A stretch of DNA of 64,000 nucleotides from Adiantum capillus-veneris. Taxonomy: Eukaryota; Streptophyta; Polypodiopsida; Polypodiales; Pteridaceae. The stretch spans positions 105,937,087 to 106,001,086 of the forward strand of contig CM043964.1 of NCBI GenBank assembly GCA_014529385.2, written 5' to 3'. Shown one piece after another: positions 54,470 to 64,000 of the stretch (positions are counted from its first letter, which is position 1; every line of letters starts with the position of its first letter). The notes below the pieces were generated by a model. The model searched no databases, was not told the origin of the DNA, and saw only the letters and a list, made by a program, of their open reading frames with translations. A program made the position numbers and the translations under genes.

Positions 54470-55333
54470 GTGCATGATTATATGCAAAGGTTAAGTGGTG
54501 GATGTCATCTTTGGTATGTTTTAGATATTTATCCATCGCATAGGATGTATTGGCAACTAATTGAGAGCATAGTTGGGATTTTTTATGCTTTCCATGCATT
54601 TATTGGTGAGCAAATGTACCGAGGAAGACAACATAAGGAACTTGCAGATAATGAAATATTCTTTTATGATATGTCATATTTGGAACCGAGAACTTCCTTT
54701 GGTTGGGGTCGTGTAGCTCCTTTGTCACTTTTATCCTTTGACAGCAAGGATTGGTTTCTTCCAGCTTCGCAAACTAGTGAAAGCTTTAGGAATAGGTTGT
54801 TTCAGGATATACAAAAGTCCCTCAAGTATTCAATTGCCAGAAAAATAGTTCGACTCGCACTATTTATGCCTCTTGAAGTGTTTGTAGATTTCTTCTTTGA
54901 TGAGCAAATAATAACTACCACAACAATGTTCATCTGCAAGTCTGAGAGATGTTTGGACTTTTTAGATGATAATTGGGATAGGAAACAGTCACAACAAAAA
55001 ATTTGTATTTTGCAAAAGAAGTCCATAATTTGCAAGCTCATTATAAGCTCTCAAAATTTCATACTGTCGTTTTACTATTTTAGATATCATCTTCTTAGTG
55101 GGCAACTTATTCCACTTGACCAAGATACAGAGTCTAGCCTCGAGAACAAACATCTATCAATGGAGCTCTACTTTCAAGAAAATCTACTAACTATGATGGA
55201 GACAATGTCAAGCAAAACTCTTGCACAACTCAAGGTAGATCTTACATGTGAAGAACTTCCACTTTTGCCGGAATTGTATACATTCAGTCTCAACAATAGA
55301 AAGGTGCTTACTAAATGGATGAGTTTTTATTGA
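54470..55333 (+). CDS. Unrecognised ORF, 287 residues
   Basis: This is a long open frame for such AT-rich DNA. It is rich in aromatic and hydrophobic residues (HLWYVLDIYPSHRMYWQLIE, ARKIVRLALFMPLEVFVDFF) and ends SLNNRKVLTKWMSFY. The first ATG is at 54,482; the upstream in-frame codon is GTG. An upstream piece from ATG 54,140 (MTTSRRSSTAIDS) and a basic segment NDFVEAFKGQVKEFKVYTQS near 54,280 may be earlier exons. I find no motif of a known family and no retroelement signature. It could be a host gene exon, an old element ORF or chance. Confidence 0.35.
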   Translation: MHDYMQRLSGGCHLWYVLDIYPSHRMYWQLIESIVGIFYAFHAFIGEQMYRGRQHKELADNEIFFYDMSYLEPRTSFGWGRVAPLSLLSFDSKDWFLPASQTSESFRNRLFQDIQKSLKYSIARKIVRLALFMPLEVFVDFFFDEQIITTTTMFICKSERCLDFLDDNWDRKQSQQKICILQKKSIICKLIISSQNFILSFYYFRYHLLSGQLIPLDQDTESSLENKHLSMELYFQENLLTMMETMSSKTLAQLKVDLTCEELPLLPELYTFSLNNRKVLTKWMSFY

Positions 55334-55408
55334 CTTTTTTAGTACATTAAGACATAGAATCTAGCTCTTTCTTCTTCTCAGATTCCAAGACACAAGGAGA
55401 AAACAACA

Positions 55409-55894
55409 TTGTGCAAGGAGTCACTCTCAAATACACTTCACTTAATTGCTTCCATTGGAAGCTATGTCACATACCTTGTGCATGCAATGAGCTTTGATGC
55501 CATGCAAACCATGATGTACGTACTCTTCAAAATGACTAATACAGAGACATTTTGTGCCGCTCAAACAATGTTTAAAAAATGTATACTTTTCATTGTATCA
55601 AAACTTTACAAAATGTGTTGTTTCTGTCGAGATGTATACAAGTTATTGCTCCCTTCCCTTGCTATTGCTCCCCTGTCCTCTCCCCCGATTGGTGCCACTT
55701 GTCCCCTGTCCTCTCCCCTAATTGCTGCCACCGGTCCCCTGCCCTCTCCCCCGTTTGTTGATGCCACGACTCCCCTGCCCTCTTTCCCGGTTGCTGCTAC
55801 TTCTTCCTTGGGGGACGCTAGTTTCGGGCATCCTTTCGTGTCGTTTAAAATCATGGGCCTCTTCCATGGCTTCCCATGCATCTTGCACCTATGA
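55409..55894 (+). CDS. Unrecognised ORF with a proline-rich repeat
   Basis: This 161-residue open frame has a hydrophobic, cysteine-containing first half (NTLHLIASIGSYVTYLVHAM, KCILFIVSKLYKMCCFC) and a second half of repeats of the type PLSSPxIxAT. The start codon is uncertain. No known family. The repeats come from the minisatellite at 55,648-55,805, so the second half may be accidental. Confidence 0.25.
   Translation: MCKESLSNTLHLIASIGSYVTYLVHAMSFDAMQTMMYVLFKMTNTETFCAAQTMFKKCILFIVSKLYKMCCFCRDVYKLLLPSLAIAPLSSPPIGATCPLSSPLIAATGPLPSPPFVDATTPLPSFPVAATSSLGDASFGHPFVSFKIMGLFHGFPCILHL
55648..55805. repeat. Minisatellite, about 36-bp unit
   Basis: About four to five imperfect copies of a unit containing CCCCTGTCCTCTCCCC and a TTGSTGCYAC segment occur in tandem. 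Unit length stays near a multiple of three, so the PLSSP repeat is kept open on the plus strand. Confidence 0.75.
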
Positions 55895-56099
55895 AGCTTC
55901 CCTATGTTCTTGCTCTTGCCGGCTGACGTGTAGCCCATTCCTCTACTTCTGTAGCATTTGCATAATATTGATTTATTGCTTCTTGCATATTTCGAACCTC
56001 CTCTTGAGTCTGATTGTAGCACTACATCATTTTGTCAATGCGAGCCTGTTCGAACTCCTCAGCTCTCACCCCTGCCTCTCTTGTATGTCTGTTTACCGA

Positions 56100-57830
56100 G
56101 ATTATAATATGCTGGATGGTCATTACAGAAAAATGAATTTTGAGATTTTGAACTCCAAATTTGTTCAAACTTGGTTAGTGGGCTTAGGACACCATGTACT
56201 TTGGTCCCATGATGGAAAAGTTACAAATTTCTCCCATCTTGGCCAAAAAGTAAATAATCGTGATTATTAACGTTTTTATCAAAATGAACATATTTTGGTA
56301 CTACTTGGTTCTAGGCATAGTGTAGACCCTATGTATGTAATATGAGGTGATTTGGATCAAAAACTGTGCTCATAACTTAGAAATTGGTTTGCAAAAACGT
56401 TTTTGCATTTTTTAGCAATTTTCCAAGTTATACTTGATCGTTTTGGCTCATACTTGAAATGTGGCATATAATAGGTGTGTACAAGTGATAGGTGAGGTGA
56501 TGATACCATTTTCAAGCCAAAATATTACAAAAGTAAATAATCACGAGTATTTACAGCAGTCAACTTTTTCTTGCAAAACTTGAAAATTTCATATTCTATA
56601 CACCTAAAACAAGTCCTAAATTGAATTTGGTAAAGTTTTGTGTTGCCGGCATCACTTTGTACTTTGTCGACTCTGAAATCACTGATTTTTGTGACTACAT
56701 GGCTTGTAGTGTTGGTAAGTCACTTTTGAAGCTATGGACTTGTCCGCTACATAGTCCTGAAGCAGCTCATCCAATTTTGGCCCATTTGGAGTCAATTTAA
56801 CTTCGCATGTCAAATTTGACGCTTTGTAGTCTTAGAGCCATTTTCTGCTTTTTGAGGGCTTGGCTTGATTGATTTTATGAAACCAATCATATACATTGTA
56901 TATAGACCTCGTATATAAGCTTTCTGTGGCGTCAGAATCCAATTCTGGCATCTGTAAAAACCCTAGCTTTCCTACTTGGGACCCCCTCGACCCTTGCCGA
57001 ATAGTCAACTGTTGATATAGAAGTGTTCTATTATGTTGGGGCATGCTACATGACTAGCTACCAGCCATACAAAATGGATCATTGACAAGAATAGAACTTA
57101 CCCCTCATGTCTCGTGTGAGACGGCGCTGAAAACAGGAAACTGTAGACTCCAGAAAGTGCGCACGAAGAAGGCCAAAAAGCTCTCTCCAAAGGCAACAAG
57201 TGGAAATGAGGTGATTTTAGCCTACCTTGGGTATCTATACTTGGAATTTTCAAATCATTTTCCCCAAATTATCTTCTTAATCCTACTAGGCCGTGAAATC
57301 TATGTTAGACTCAAAAATTTTCCCAATCGAATTCCTGTAGCTCATTTTGCAAGAATTCTGCAAAGGTGGGTCTGGCCGCCTAATTTAGACTCCTCGCTTC
57401 CATCTACCGGTTTAATTGAATTTTTTTTGTGTGTCTGTCTTGTCTTTCGAATCATCAGCGTATGTTCAATTTGTCAATTTGAGCTCCTTTGCTATTTATT
57501 ATTAATTTTTGACTTGTTTATTAAAAAATCACAAAAAAATAACAAAATGCACTAAAAAAACAAAGTGAAAATACAATAATTAAGAAAATCCATTGAAAAA
57601 CACAGCTTTATTGTTTTTTTTGTTGGATTTCTCCATTTTTAAAGTCTCTATATCAAGAAAAATGATAAAAAATAACAAAAAAAATATTTTTTGATAGTAT
57701 TTACACTATTTACACTCAGCAGGGAAATATTATCAGTTAAATTCCCATGTTGATGATTTATAAGGGCATTATTATATAATTTTGGAAAAAAATCACACGT
57801 TAACATCAAACTTTTTCCTCCCTCTTCAAA
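56100..57830 (-). repeat. B2 3' LTR region and further palindrome-bearing sequence
   Basis: On the minus strand, purine-rich GAAGAGGGAGGAAAAAG near 57,815-57,835 is followed by TTTGATGTTAACGTGTGATT, similar to the start of the family A LTR (GTTAACGTTTGATT). It does not match the B1 LTR start, so B2 is a different subfamily. The other end is unresolved. Two palindromes of the B type (56,250-56,271 and 56,533-56,554, 283 bp apart) lie 1.3-1.55 kb further on, the same arrangement as beyond the 3' LTR start in family A. T and A runs occur at 57,420-57,680. Confidence 0.5.
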
Positions 57831-57899
57831 CATTGCCCTTAATTACTTAGTGCCCTTCCACCCCTCCTAGATGGTGTACTCCGGGATGATTGTGTGCAT

Positions 57900-58559
57900 G
57901 GGTTGAACAATCGTGTCTATGCATAGCCTTGGTTGGCTTTACCGTGCTTTGAAGATCAATGCAGTTTAAACCATTATGCTGAGGAAGAGTTGGGTCTTGA
58001 GTAATTAACTCAAGGGTTTTTGATGTTGAGGCTTTCTGATGTTGTCTTCTAAAGAGAAAATCTTGTAGCTTATGTGCTCTCTGCTTGATTGTACCATCAA
58101 GATGCTATAACACGCTGATTGCCTGAGCTATTGGTATCAATAATAGTTGTTGTCGAGCTTTTTCTCGCCATTGATATCTTGGTTTTCTTTGTGCAGAATG
58201 GTGTGGTTGAGTCTTCTGAGACTTAACTCTCCATTGTTTGATCGGTTTTACGATTTGCAGAGAAGATAAGGGCTCCTTTTTCTTCCAAATTAATTTCCTG
58301 CTAGGTTCCTTGCTCGGAGATACTGGTCTCTGTATTGTGAACCTTGGAGCCACCTTTTGTACTGTCGATGATGTTTTGGGCACCCAGATTTGAATCGGCT
58401 TGTCCTTAAGCTATGCTTTTGGTACCAAAATTTGCATGACTCCTTGCATGCTACTTGTAGCATTTTCTTGTCAACATGATGGAGAAGATTGATTGCTTTG
58501 TTTCTTGCTCTGCTGATTACGCCCTTTCCACTCCTCCTTGCTTGGTGCAATGGAAACAA
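57900..58559 (-). pseudogene. B2 C-terminal basic tail
   Basis: In the frame ending near 57,850, motifs IQIWVPK (near 58,390), RKLIWKKKEP and KQWRVKSQ match the tryptophan motif of the family A tail. Many K, R, Q and H residues. Another frame is open at 58,290-58,559 but lacks conservation. A stop at 58,108 lies within the tail. Confidence 0.55.
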
Positions 58560-58620
58560 TGAGTTGTCCGCCTTTTGGTGATAGCTTGAGTTAATTAGTA
58601 TCCCAATCTGGTACTGCTTT

Positions 58621-58959
58621 CTACGTTTGTATCCATGAGATTCCTAGAATCATTGTCTCATTCATGTGTTCATTTGGTAAGCATACAAACGGATGAGGAC
58701 ATGAACATCGGTGTACTATCACATTTAAGTTGACTACTCCCAATGCTGGTGTTGGGTTCTTGTTGCATTCTTTGATAGTCGCTATTCCTACTGTCAAAGA
58801 CTGACTTGTTTGTTTCTTGTACGTGGAATAACTGACTGCATTTACTCGAGCTCCTGTGTCGATCAATGCATTTGTGCTATGATTGTTGAGCTGTACTTTG
58901 ATGTGAGGGTCCATTCCGTCTAACCATTCATCATCTGTTGACACAACATCTTTATGCAA
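58621..58959 (-). pseudogene. B2 second aspartic-protease-like domain
   Basis: VQLNNHSTNALIDTGARVNA holds DTGA, the most common retropepsin active-site form. HPFVCLPNEHMNETMILGIS holds the hydrophobic-hydrophobic-Gly end. Length about 110 residues, right for one monomer of a retropepsin. It lies after integrase and its tail, in the place of the family A domain at 9,045-9,509. It is distinct from the DSGA protease upstream of RT at 63,151-63,999. Confidence 0.78.
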
Positions 58960-59010
58960 TTCCCATTGTCGATCATCTATTTCCAGAGTGTTGGTGGGAA
59001 TAGGTATTTG

Positions 59011-59611
59011 TTAATTCTTGAGAGAATCTTTTCTTTTGAGTAATCGAAGCCGAGATTCTTCTTGGGCTTCATCAATAACTTGCTGTCGTTTTATCCTTCT
59101 GTGCTTGGCTACATGCATCCTTTCTAGCAATTCATTGGTTAGTGGCAAATTGTACTTCTTTAAACAACATCCACTGATCCAATTAGCCATTGGTTCACCA
59201 TCTAGGGTGGACAACTTAACTGCATTGGAGATACATCTTCAATGATAAACGGTCTGTTTTCCTTTTTCTTAAACTTGGTAATATGTTGCTTAAGGAAATA
59301 GACTAAAACTAAGTCCCTTTTTTTGAAGATTTTTGTAATTAGATGGGAATCAAAAAATTGTTTTTGTTTTCTCTTTTGTGCATAGATGTGAGCTACAATT
59401 AGCATTTGCTCATCTAGCTACTCTAAACATTCATTTCTCTTCGACAATTCATGTCCAGTCCACTCAAGATACTTAGCTACCCTCAGTGTCCGCAATAGAA
59501 AATCTATTGGCAGTATGGCATCAAGACCATACACAAGGTTAAATGATGTACATTCAAAGCTGTTTTGAATGAAACTCATTAAGCCCATAGAGCAGCATGG
59601 AGATTCATTTC
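59011..59611 (-). pseudogene. B2 integrase C-terminal domain and tail
   Basis: Pieces 59,202-59,405 (YAQKRKQKQFFDSHLITKIF, RPFIIEDVSPMQLS) and 59,011-59,214 (ANWISGCCLKKYNLPLTNEL, QVIDEAQEESRLRLLKRKDS) cover the GPF-like domain and the connection to the second protease. One frame change near 59,210 and one stop near 59,012. The plus-strand fragment at 32,298-33,267 is the same region with fewer breaks. Confidence 0.8.
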
Positions 59612-60108
59612 CTAGTCTGTCCTTGTTGAACTAACCACTTTAGTCAATACCGAGCTAAGAATATTATTTGTATGCTCAGATTGTCGGTTTGCTTGTGGGT
59701 GATAGGGAGCTGATTTGTTACGGATGACCATAAATTCATTAAGCACATACTCTATTACCTCATTGAGGAAATGAGTTCCCATATCACTGACAATTTCTAT
59801 TGGCAGTCCATATCTTGTGAACACATACTCATATAAGAATGTGGTGGTGGTTCTGGGATCATTCTTTTGAGTTGCTTTAGCCTCGGACCACTTGGTCAAA
59901 TAGTCAGTAGCTACAATGATATATTGAGCTTGGGTTCTATAAGTAGGTGGCTGTATTGGCCCAACAAAATTTATACCCCATTTTGTGAAAGCTCTAGCCC
60001 CTATCATTGGTCTTAAGGGCATGCTATCTACTAGGTGTTGGAATTTTTGCTTGTTGACAAGCATCACACCTTCAAACATACTCCTTGGCATCTACAAAAA
60101 GTGTTGGC
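59612..60108 (-). pseudogene. B2 integrase catalytic core
   Basis: WGINFVGPIQPPTYRTQAQY has Asn in place of the first catalytic Asp. VSDMGTHFLNEVIEYVLNEF keeps the second Asp, and PQANRQSEHTNN keeps the Glu. One changed catalytic residue is enough to inactivate it. A frame break just upstream (near 60,070-60,090) separates it from the second HHCC module. Confidence 0.88.
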
Positions 60109-61487
60109 CACCATATGCCTGCCATTAAGATTGCTCTTGCAGTAGTCTCACTAGAAAAGTGACCTCCAGCTAATCCAGCATGTGCTTGTTCTATAATGGG
60201 AATATATTCATCTTCATTTGCACAAAGACGCAGGTGTTGATATTTACTGCTCCGATACAACTGGTTTCCAATAAGAGAATAATCTCTTGCTTTAGTTTCA
60301 ATTGCTCTTTGATGGTGTTTACTCATATCCACAGGAAATGTCTGCCTTGATAAGTAAGTAACTAGATAGTTATTCCACTTAGGAACAAGCAACATTTGGA
60401 ACAATGCTACATGAGGTATGGGTGTTTGTTTTTGACAGTGAGGAAAATTTTTCACAAAATAATGAACATCACTCCTCATAGTTGGCCAAAATACTCCAAG
60501 TCTCAAGATCCATCGTATAGTTTGATCTTTTGCAAAGTGAAGTTCTACTATGGTAATATGTGCTTGACTTAGGTATTGGTTTTTTTCCTCAGGATTGATG
60601 CATAAGAGAAATATTCCATCCCAATTTGTTTTATACAACCTTCCAGCTAGTTGTTGATACATAGCCAATTGCTCAATTAATCCGATTGTAATGAGAAGTG
60701 GTATTTGCAAATCCACTTGAGCTATTGTCATCAATGATACCATGTTTTCTGACCATTGAGGTATCATTTCTAGAAAGAACAGATATGCATTTGGTAGATC
60801 ATCGTCCATCCCTTTAGGTGATTCCCTGGAAACAATCCTTGACAAATGATCATCTCTTTGATGTGTAGTGCCCTTTTTGACAACCATAGTGATATCAAAT
60901 TCCAAAAGATTGACGAACCATCTCACTATTCTTCCTGTGCTACATGGCTTGTTGACCAAATACAATAAGGCTTGGTGGTCCACAAAGAATACAAATTTGT
61001 TGGCTAATAGGTAATGTCTATACTTTTTAACATCATAAATCATTCCTAGTCCTTCCCTCTCGATGGTGGTATAATTGTTTTCTACCATATTCAACTGTCG
61101 GCTAGCATAAGAAATAGGAAAATCAAATTTCCCATCTCCTGGTTGAACTAGTGTACACACAATGGCAGAATTGGAAGGATCTACATGTATATGGAATATC
61201 TTATTCCAATTTGGTGCTTTCAATATTGGAGCTGAAGTGAGAGCTTGCTTAAGCTTCATGAAGGATTCTTCACACACCTCAGTCCATTCAAAGTGTGTAA
61301 TCAAGCTATACATGGGTTTTGCAATTATAGCGTACATATAAATGAACCGTCTGTAATATCCACAATGCCCTATGAAGGCTTGAACCCCCTTGACTGTTGT
61401 CGGTTTAGGCAAATCAGCAATAACATGAATTTTGTCCATACCATTTTTAGACACTATATGTCTAAGAAATTTTCCTTGTCTACCCAT
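60072..61487 (-). pseudogene. B2 RT thumb/connection, RNase H and two HHCC modules
   Basis: This 471-residue open stretch holds the RT end (GVQAFIGHCGYYRRFIYMYA), RNase H (FHIHVDPSNSAIVCTLVQPG, NNYTTIEREGLG, FFVDHQALLYLV) and then two zinc modules. The first (YLSQAHITIVELHF, LGVFWPT, NFPHC) has lost one cysteine. The second (IIEQAHAGLAGGHF, AGIWWPT) is interrupted by a stop just before RCDAC. The duplicate matches family A, so the duplication predates the split of the families. Confidence 0.9.
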
Positions 61488-61836
61488 AAATGTGCACTTC
61501 TCAGGATTTAAGCAAATCCTATAAAGTCTACATTTTTCGAATACCTTTTTGAGGTGTTCGAAATGATCAGCTCAAATTGATGAATGTACGCATAGATCAT
61601 TGATATACTTCCAGGAATTTCCGAAGATATTCCTTAGAAGCATGGCTCATCAATCTTTGAAAGGTGGCAGGGGCATTAGTTAACCCAAATGGCATAACCC
61701 GATAGGAAAAAATACCCCACTATGTTGCAAAAGTAGTCTTATACTGATCTTTTGGGTCAACCAAAAGCTGATTGTATCTTGAAAAGCCAGCTAAAAAGCT
61801 GTAAGCTTCTTTTCCTGAAACTTGTACTAAAACATG
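61488..61836 (-). pseudogene. B2 RT palm, broken
   Basis: YRVMPFGLTNAPATFQRLMS is intact near 61,650-61,710. A frame break follows; the active-site strand then reads as NDLCVHS in another frame, so the YxDD motif appears as xND. Stops surround it. The part encoding LPITxHVL joins it to the RT fingers. Confidence 0.75.
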
Positions 61837-62658
61837 CTAAGTGATTGGAAGAGGAAAGTTGTCTCTAATGGTAGCTACATTCACTTTCTTGAGGTTGACA
61901 CACACGTAATTTTTTGTTTTCTTGGGCACTACCACAATTGGAGATACCCAATCCGTGTGTTCAATTTCATAGATGAATTTAGCTTCCTTTAGCTTTTCAA
62001 TCTCTTTTTTTATCTTTCTGGAAAATGTTTCATTGTATGTGTATGGCCTTTGTCTACTTGGTTTCACATCTTCTCTCATGGGTATGGTATGTTGACAGAT
62101 TTCTGGATCAACACCCTTGAGATCCTTGTAAGACCAAACAAAGATATCTCGAGATTCTTTTAGTAAGATTAATAAAATCTCTTCTTCTTCTTCTTTTGTA
62201 AGGTCATTTGCAATGTACGTTCGTTTAGGCTCTTCTCCTCGTTCAGCCAGATCTATCTTTTTTGTGTTTTTAGGCCCTTCATAGGACTTGCCCTGTTTTT
62301 GTAGTTCTCTAACAGATTGTTCGACTATGATTTTTTGATCTTGGAGAGTATATTTCTTGTAATGGGATGGAACACTCATTACATCTTTACCATCTTCTTC
62401 AGTGGTTTCCATTTCAGTTGTATATATCTCCCTTAGAGTTTGTTTTAACTTTTGATATTTCTTTTTCCGTTCGACTCTTGTCATTTTTGAATCCTTGTCT
62501 TGGATTTTAGGTTTCACTTGAGTTTCTTTTCTCGTTTTTCTCCATGTTCTTGACATTTCTAGATTTTTGTTTGAAGGATATTTGCCAGTGATTTTTTCCT
62601 TGACACAATCATGTGCATCTATCTGCATAAGAAACTTTCTACTGGAGACTGATGGCAT
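61837..62658 (-). pseudogene. B2 protease-RT linker and RT fingers
   Basis: A charged segment (EKITGKYPSNKNLEMSRTWR) leads into the conserved VPSHYKKYTLQDQKIIVEQS and YIANDLTKEEEEEIL. SRDIFVWSYKDLKGVDPEIC has tryptophan where family A has TAG 6202. RT fingers follow: RQRPYTYNETFSRKIKKEIE and VSPIVVVPKKTKNYVCVNLK. Confidence 0.88.
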
Positions 62659-63150
62659 AGGTCTAGCTTTGAAATTTCTAGTGTCCCTCTTTTGTCTATA
62701 CCATTTTTATCTTCTCGGTTTCTAGTTAGGAAAGTCAAAAAACTTTTCCTCTCCTCCTTTCATGAGTAGCTTATCTCTCACATGTTCTTTTTCCGACCCC
62801 GAATCCTCTGAGGTAGCTGAGTGTTCTTCTAGATCATCTGTTGCATCATGGTAGAGGTCTGAAAAGACATGTTGAGATTTCATCAAGTCCTTGGGTTCGT
62901 TAATTTTGTCTTCAATGTGTAGGGTTGAAATCATTTGGATGGAAATTATGTCGTAGCCGTCCTCATTGCAAAATTGAGTACGCATAGGCGTATTTACACA
63001 TACATCCATTGTTGCTAAAATTTGAGTCCACTCAAATGGCTCAAAAAAATGCTGAGGAAAGGGTTCAAGTACATAGGCTTCGTTTGTGCAATCCCTTTCT
63101 AAGATACGTTCTTCTCTTTTTAAGCTCCCATTTTTTGAAGCTCGGCACAT
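62659..63150 (-). pseudogene. B2 acidic protease-RT linker
   Basis: MCRASKNGSLKREERILERD, then LEPFPQHFFEPFEWTQILAT and an acidic stretch (DLEEHSATSEDSGSEKEHV) match B1 39,210-38,671 and, more distantly, A 5,200-5,700. A stop separates it from the first protease at 63,151. Confidence 0.82.
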
Positions 63151-63999
63151 TCAAATAGGAGTGTCTTTGCTCAACCAAGATGGAAGCTTAGTTTTAGCTG
63201 AAGAAACTGAATCGAATTCTTGTATGGGCATTCTCATGACATCTTGATAAGTGTGATCTTTTAGATTAACCCTTGTGATTGATCCCACTTGCTTCAAGTA
63301 CAGATAATTGTTTTCCCAATCTTGAATGAGTTGTACTTGTCGCATGAAAGGTATGATTTCGTAATTGAGTTTCTTCCCAAAGTCTACAATGGAAAAAGTG
63401 TGTTGATATTCAATCCTACAGGAATTAAGTATCACTTTCTCAAGCAGTCCTAAGGGTCTTTCGATGTGTCCATCAGCCCATTGCAATTTCATTCGAGTTT
63501 GTCTAATGGCTGGTTGTCCCCAAGATTCCCATACTGCTTTCATGGCTATGGCTATACCTGCTCCACTATCCAGTATTGCCATGGTTTCTATGTCATTATA
63601 TTTCACTGGAAGGGTTGTGTTTCCTTCTTTCCCTTCATAGTATTCTTCGACTTTGCTCAATGGAACATATCGAATCTCTTTATTGTCCATTTCGTGTTTC
63701 AATTTTCTCAATTTTTTTGCGATTAGTCCTGTTATTCCCACCTTCTCTAGAGTTTTTTGTAGATCATTCCATAGATATGGCCTAATTTTCAACAGTTCTC
63801 CTAAAGTAATAGTGCATTGGATGGGTGTAGACATGATTGAATGAATGTTGTCTACATCTAGGGTTTGTTCTGCTCTTTTTACTTGAGTGGTTTTACACAT
63901 TATGGATTCATCTTCGTTATCTCCCAAGTAAGAGGGTAATGTTTTCAAGGTCAATGGTTTAGACATTCCTGAAGCTTTAGATCCGCAATCCCCATACAA
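63151..63999 (-). pseudogene. B2 gag C-terminus and first protease, cut by the window edge
   Basis: TLKTLPSYLGDNEDESIMCK and GELLKIRPYLWNDLQKTLEK belong to the gag-protease linker. AILDSGAGIAIAMKAVWESW is the active site. The ILG element region is shortened (LNYEIIPFMRQ, four residues fewer than B1), which probably inactivates it. The frame continues beyond the right edge. Confidence 0.88.
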
Positions 64000-64000
64000 G

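Larger units (their letters stand above)
57831..64000 (-). mobile_element. Family B copy B2, 5' part outside the window
   Basis: The minus strand holds, from the right edge: gag C-terminus and first protease, linker, RT, RNase H, two HHCC modules, integrase, C-terminal domain, tail, second protease-like domain and basic tail, then a purine tract and LTR-like sequence near 57,815. It is the most complete family B copy here, but dead: frameshifts in RT and integrase, catalytic changes and stops. Confidence 0.9.

Overview
The window looks like nuclear DNA from a large, transposon-rich land-plant genome. The evidence is several plant-type Ty3/gypsy lineages, a BED/DUF659 hAT transposase, spliceosomal-type introns, TATA-box LTR promoters and microsatellites. 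There is no bacterial gene organisation. I cannot name the species. Almost every coding stretch is transposon-derived and decayed. The only likely host gene is a protein kinase, and it is split in two.

Layout. 1-13,100 (+): a long Ty3/gypsy element, family A, with a leader carrying spaced palindromes, an N-terminal gag extension, gag with two zinc knuckles, protease, RT, RNase H, two HHCC modules, integrase, a second protease-like domain and a tryptophan-motif tail, then PPT and 3' LTR. 13,127-14,471 (+): a small multi-exon gene or pseudogene of unknown function. 14,950-24,954 (-): gypsy element C, interrupted in its protease region by chromovirus D (16,651-22,543, with 160-bp LTRs). 25,389-26,090: minisatellite. 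26,090-28,463 (+): decayed hAT transposon whose 5' intron holds four 152-bp repeats.

28,468-37,873 is a rearranged block. Element E had inserted into a kinase gene (4-bp duplication ATGT). The kinase 3' half, the E 3' LTR and the E 3' half now lie on the minus strand, while the kinase 5' half, the E 5' LTR and E gag lie on the plus strand. At both broken ends E gag is joined to family B sequence. 37,874-46,069 (-): family B copy B1, internally deleted, with 5' LTR and tRNA-Asp-type PBS. 46,070-50,372: no recognisable gene. 50,373-53,790 (+): a second B 5' end (B'), head to head with B1. 53,791-56,100: unrecognised ORFs and a small minisatellite. 56,100-64,000 (-): family B copy B2, running off the right edge.

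How the parts work together. Families A and B share one architecture that I have not seen described as such: a leader between PBS and gag with 20-22-bp palindromes about 280 bp apart, a duplicated integrase zinc-binding module, and a second aspartic-protease-like domain fused in frame after integrase. The palindrome arms differ between the families but are kept alike inside each array, and position, spacing and a CGCG centre are shared. I consider this the most interesting signal in the window.
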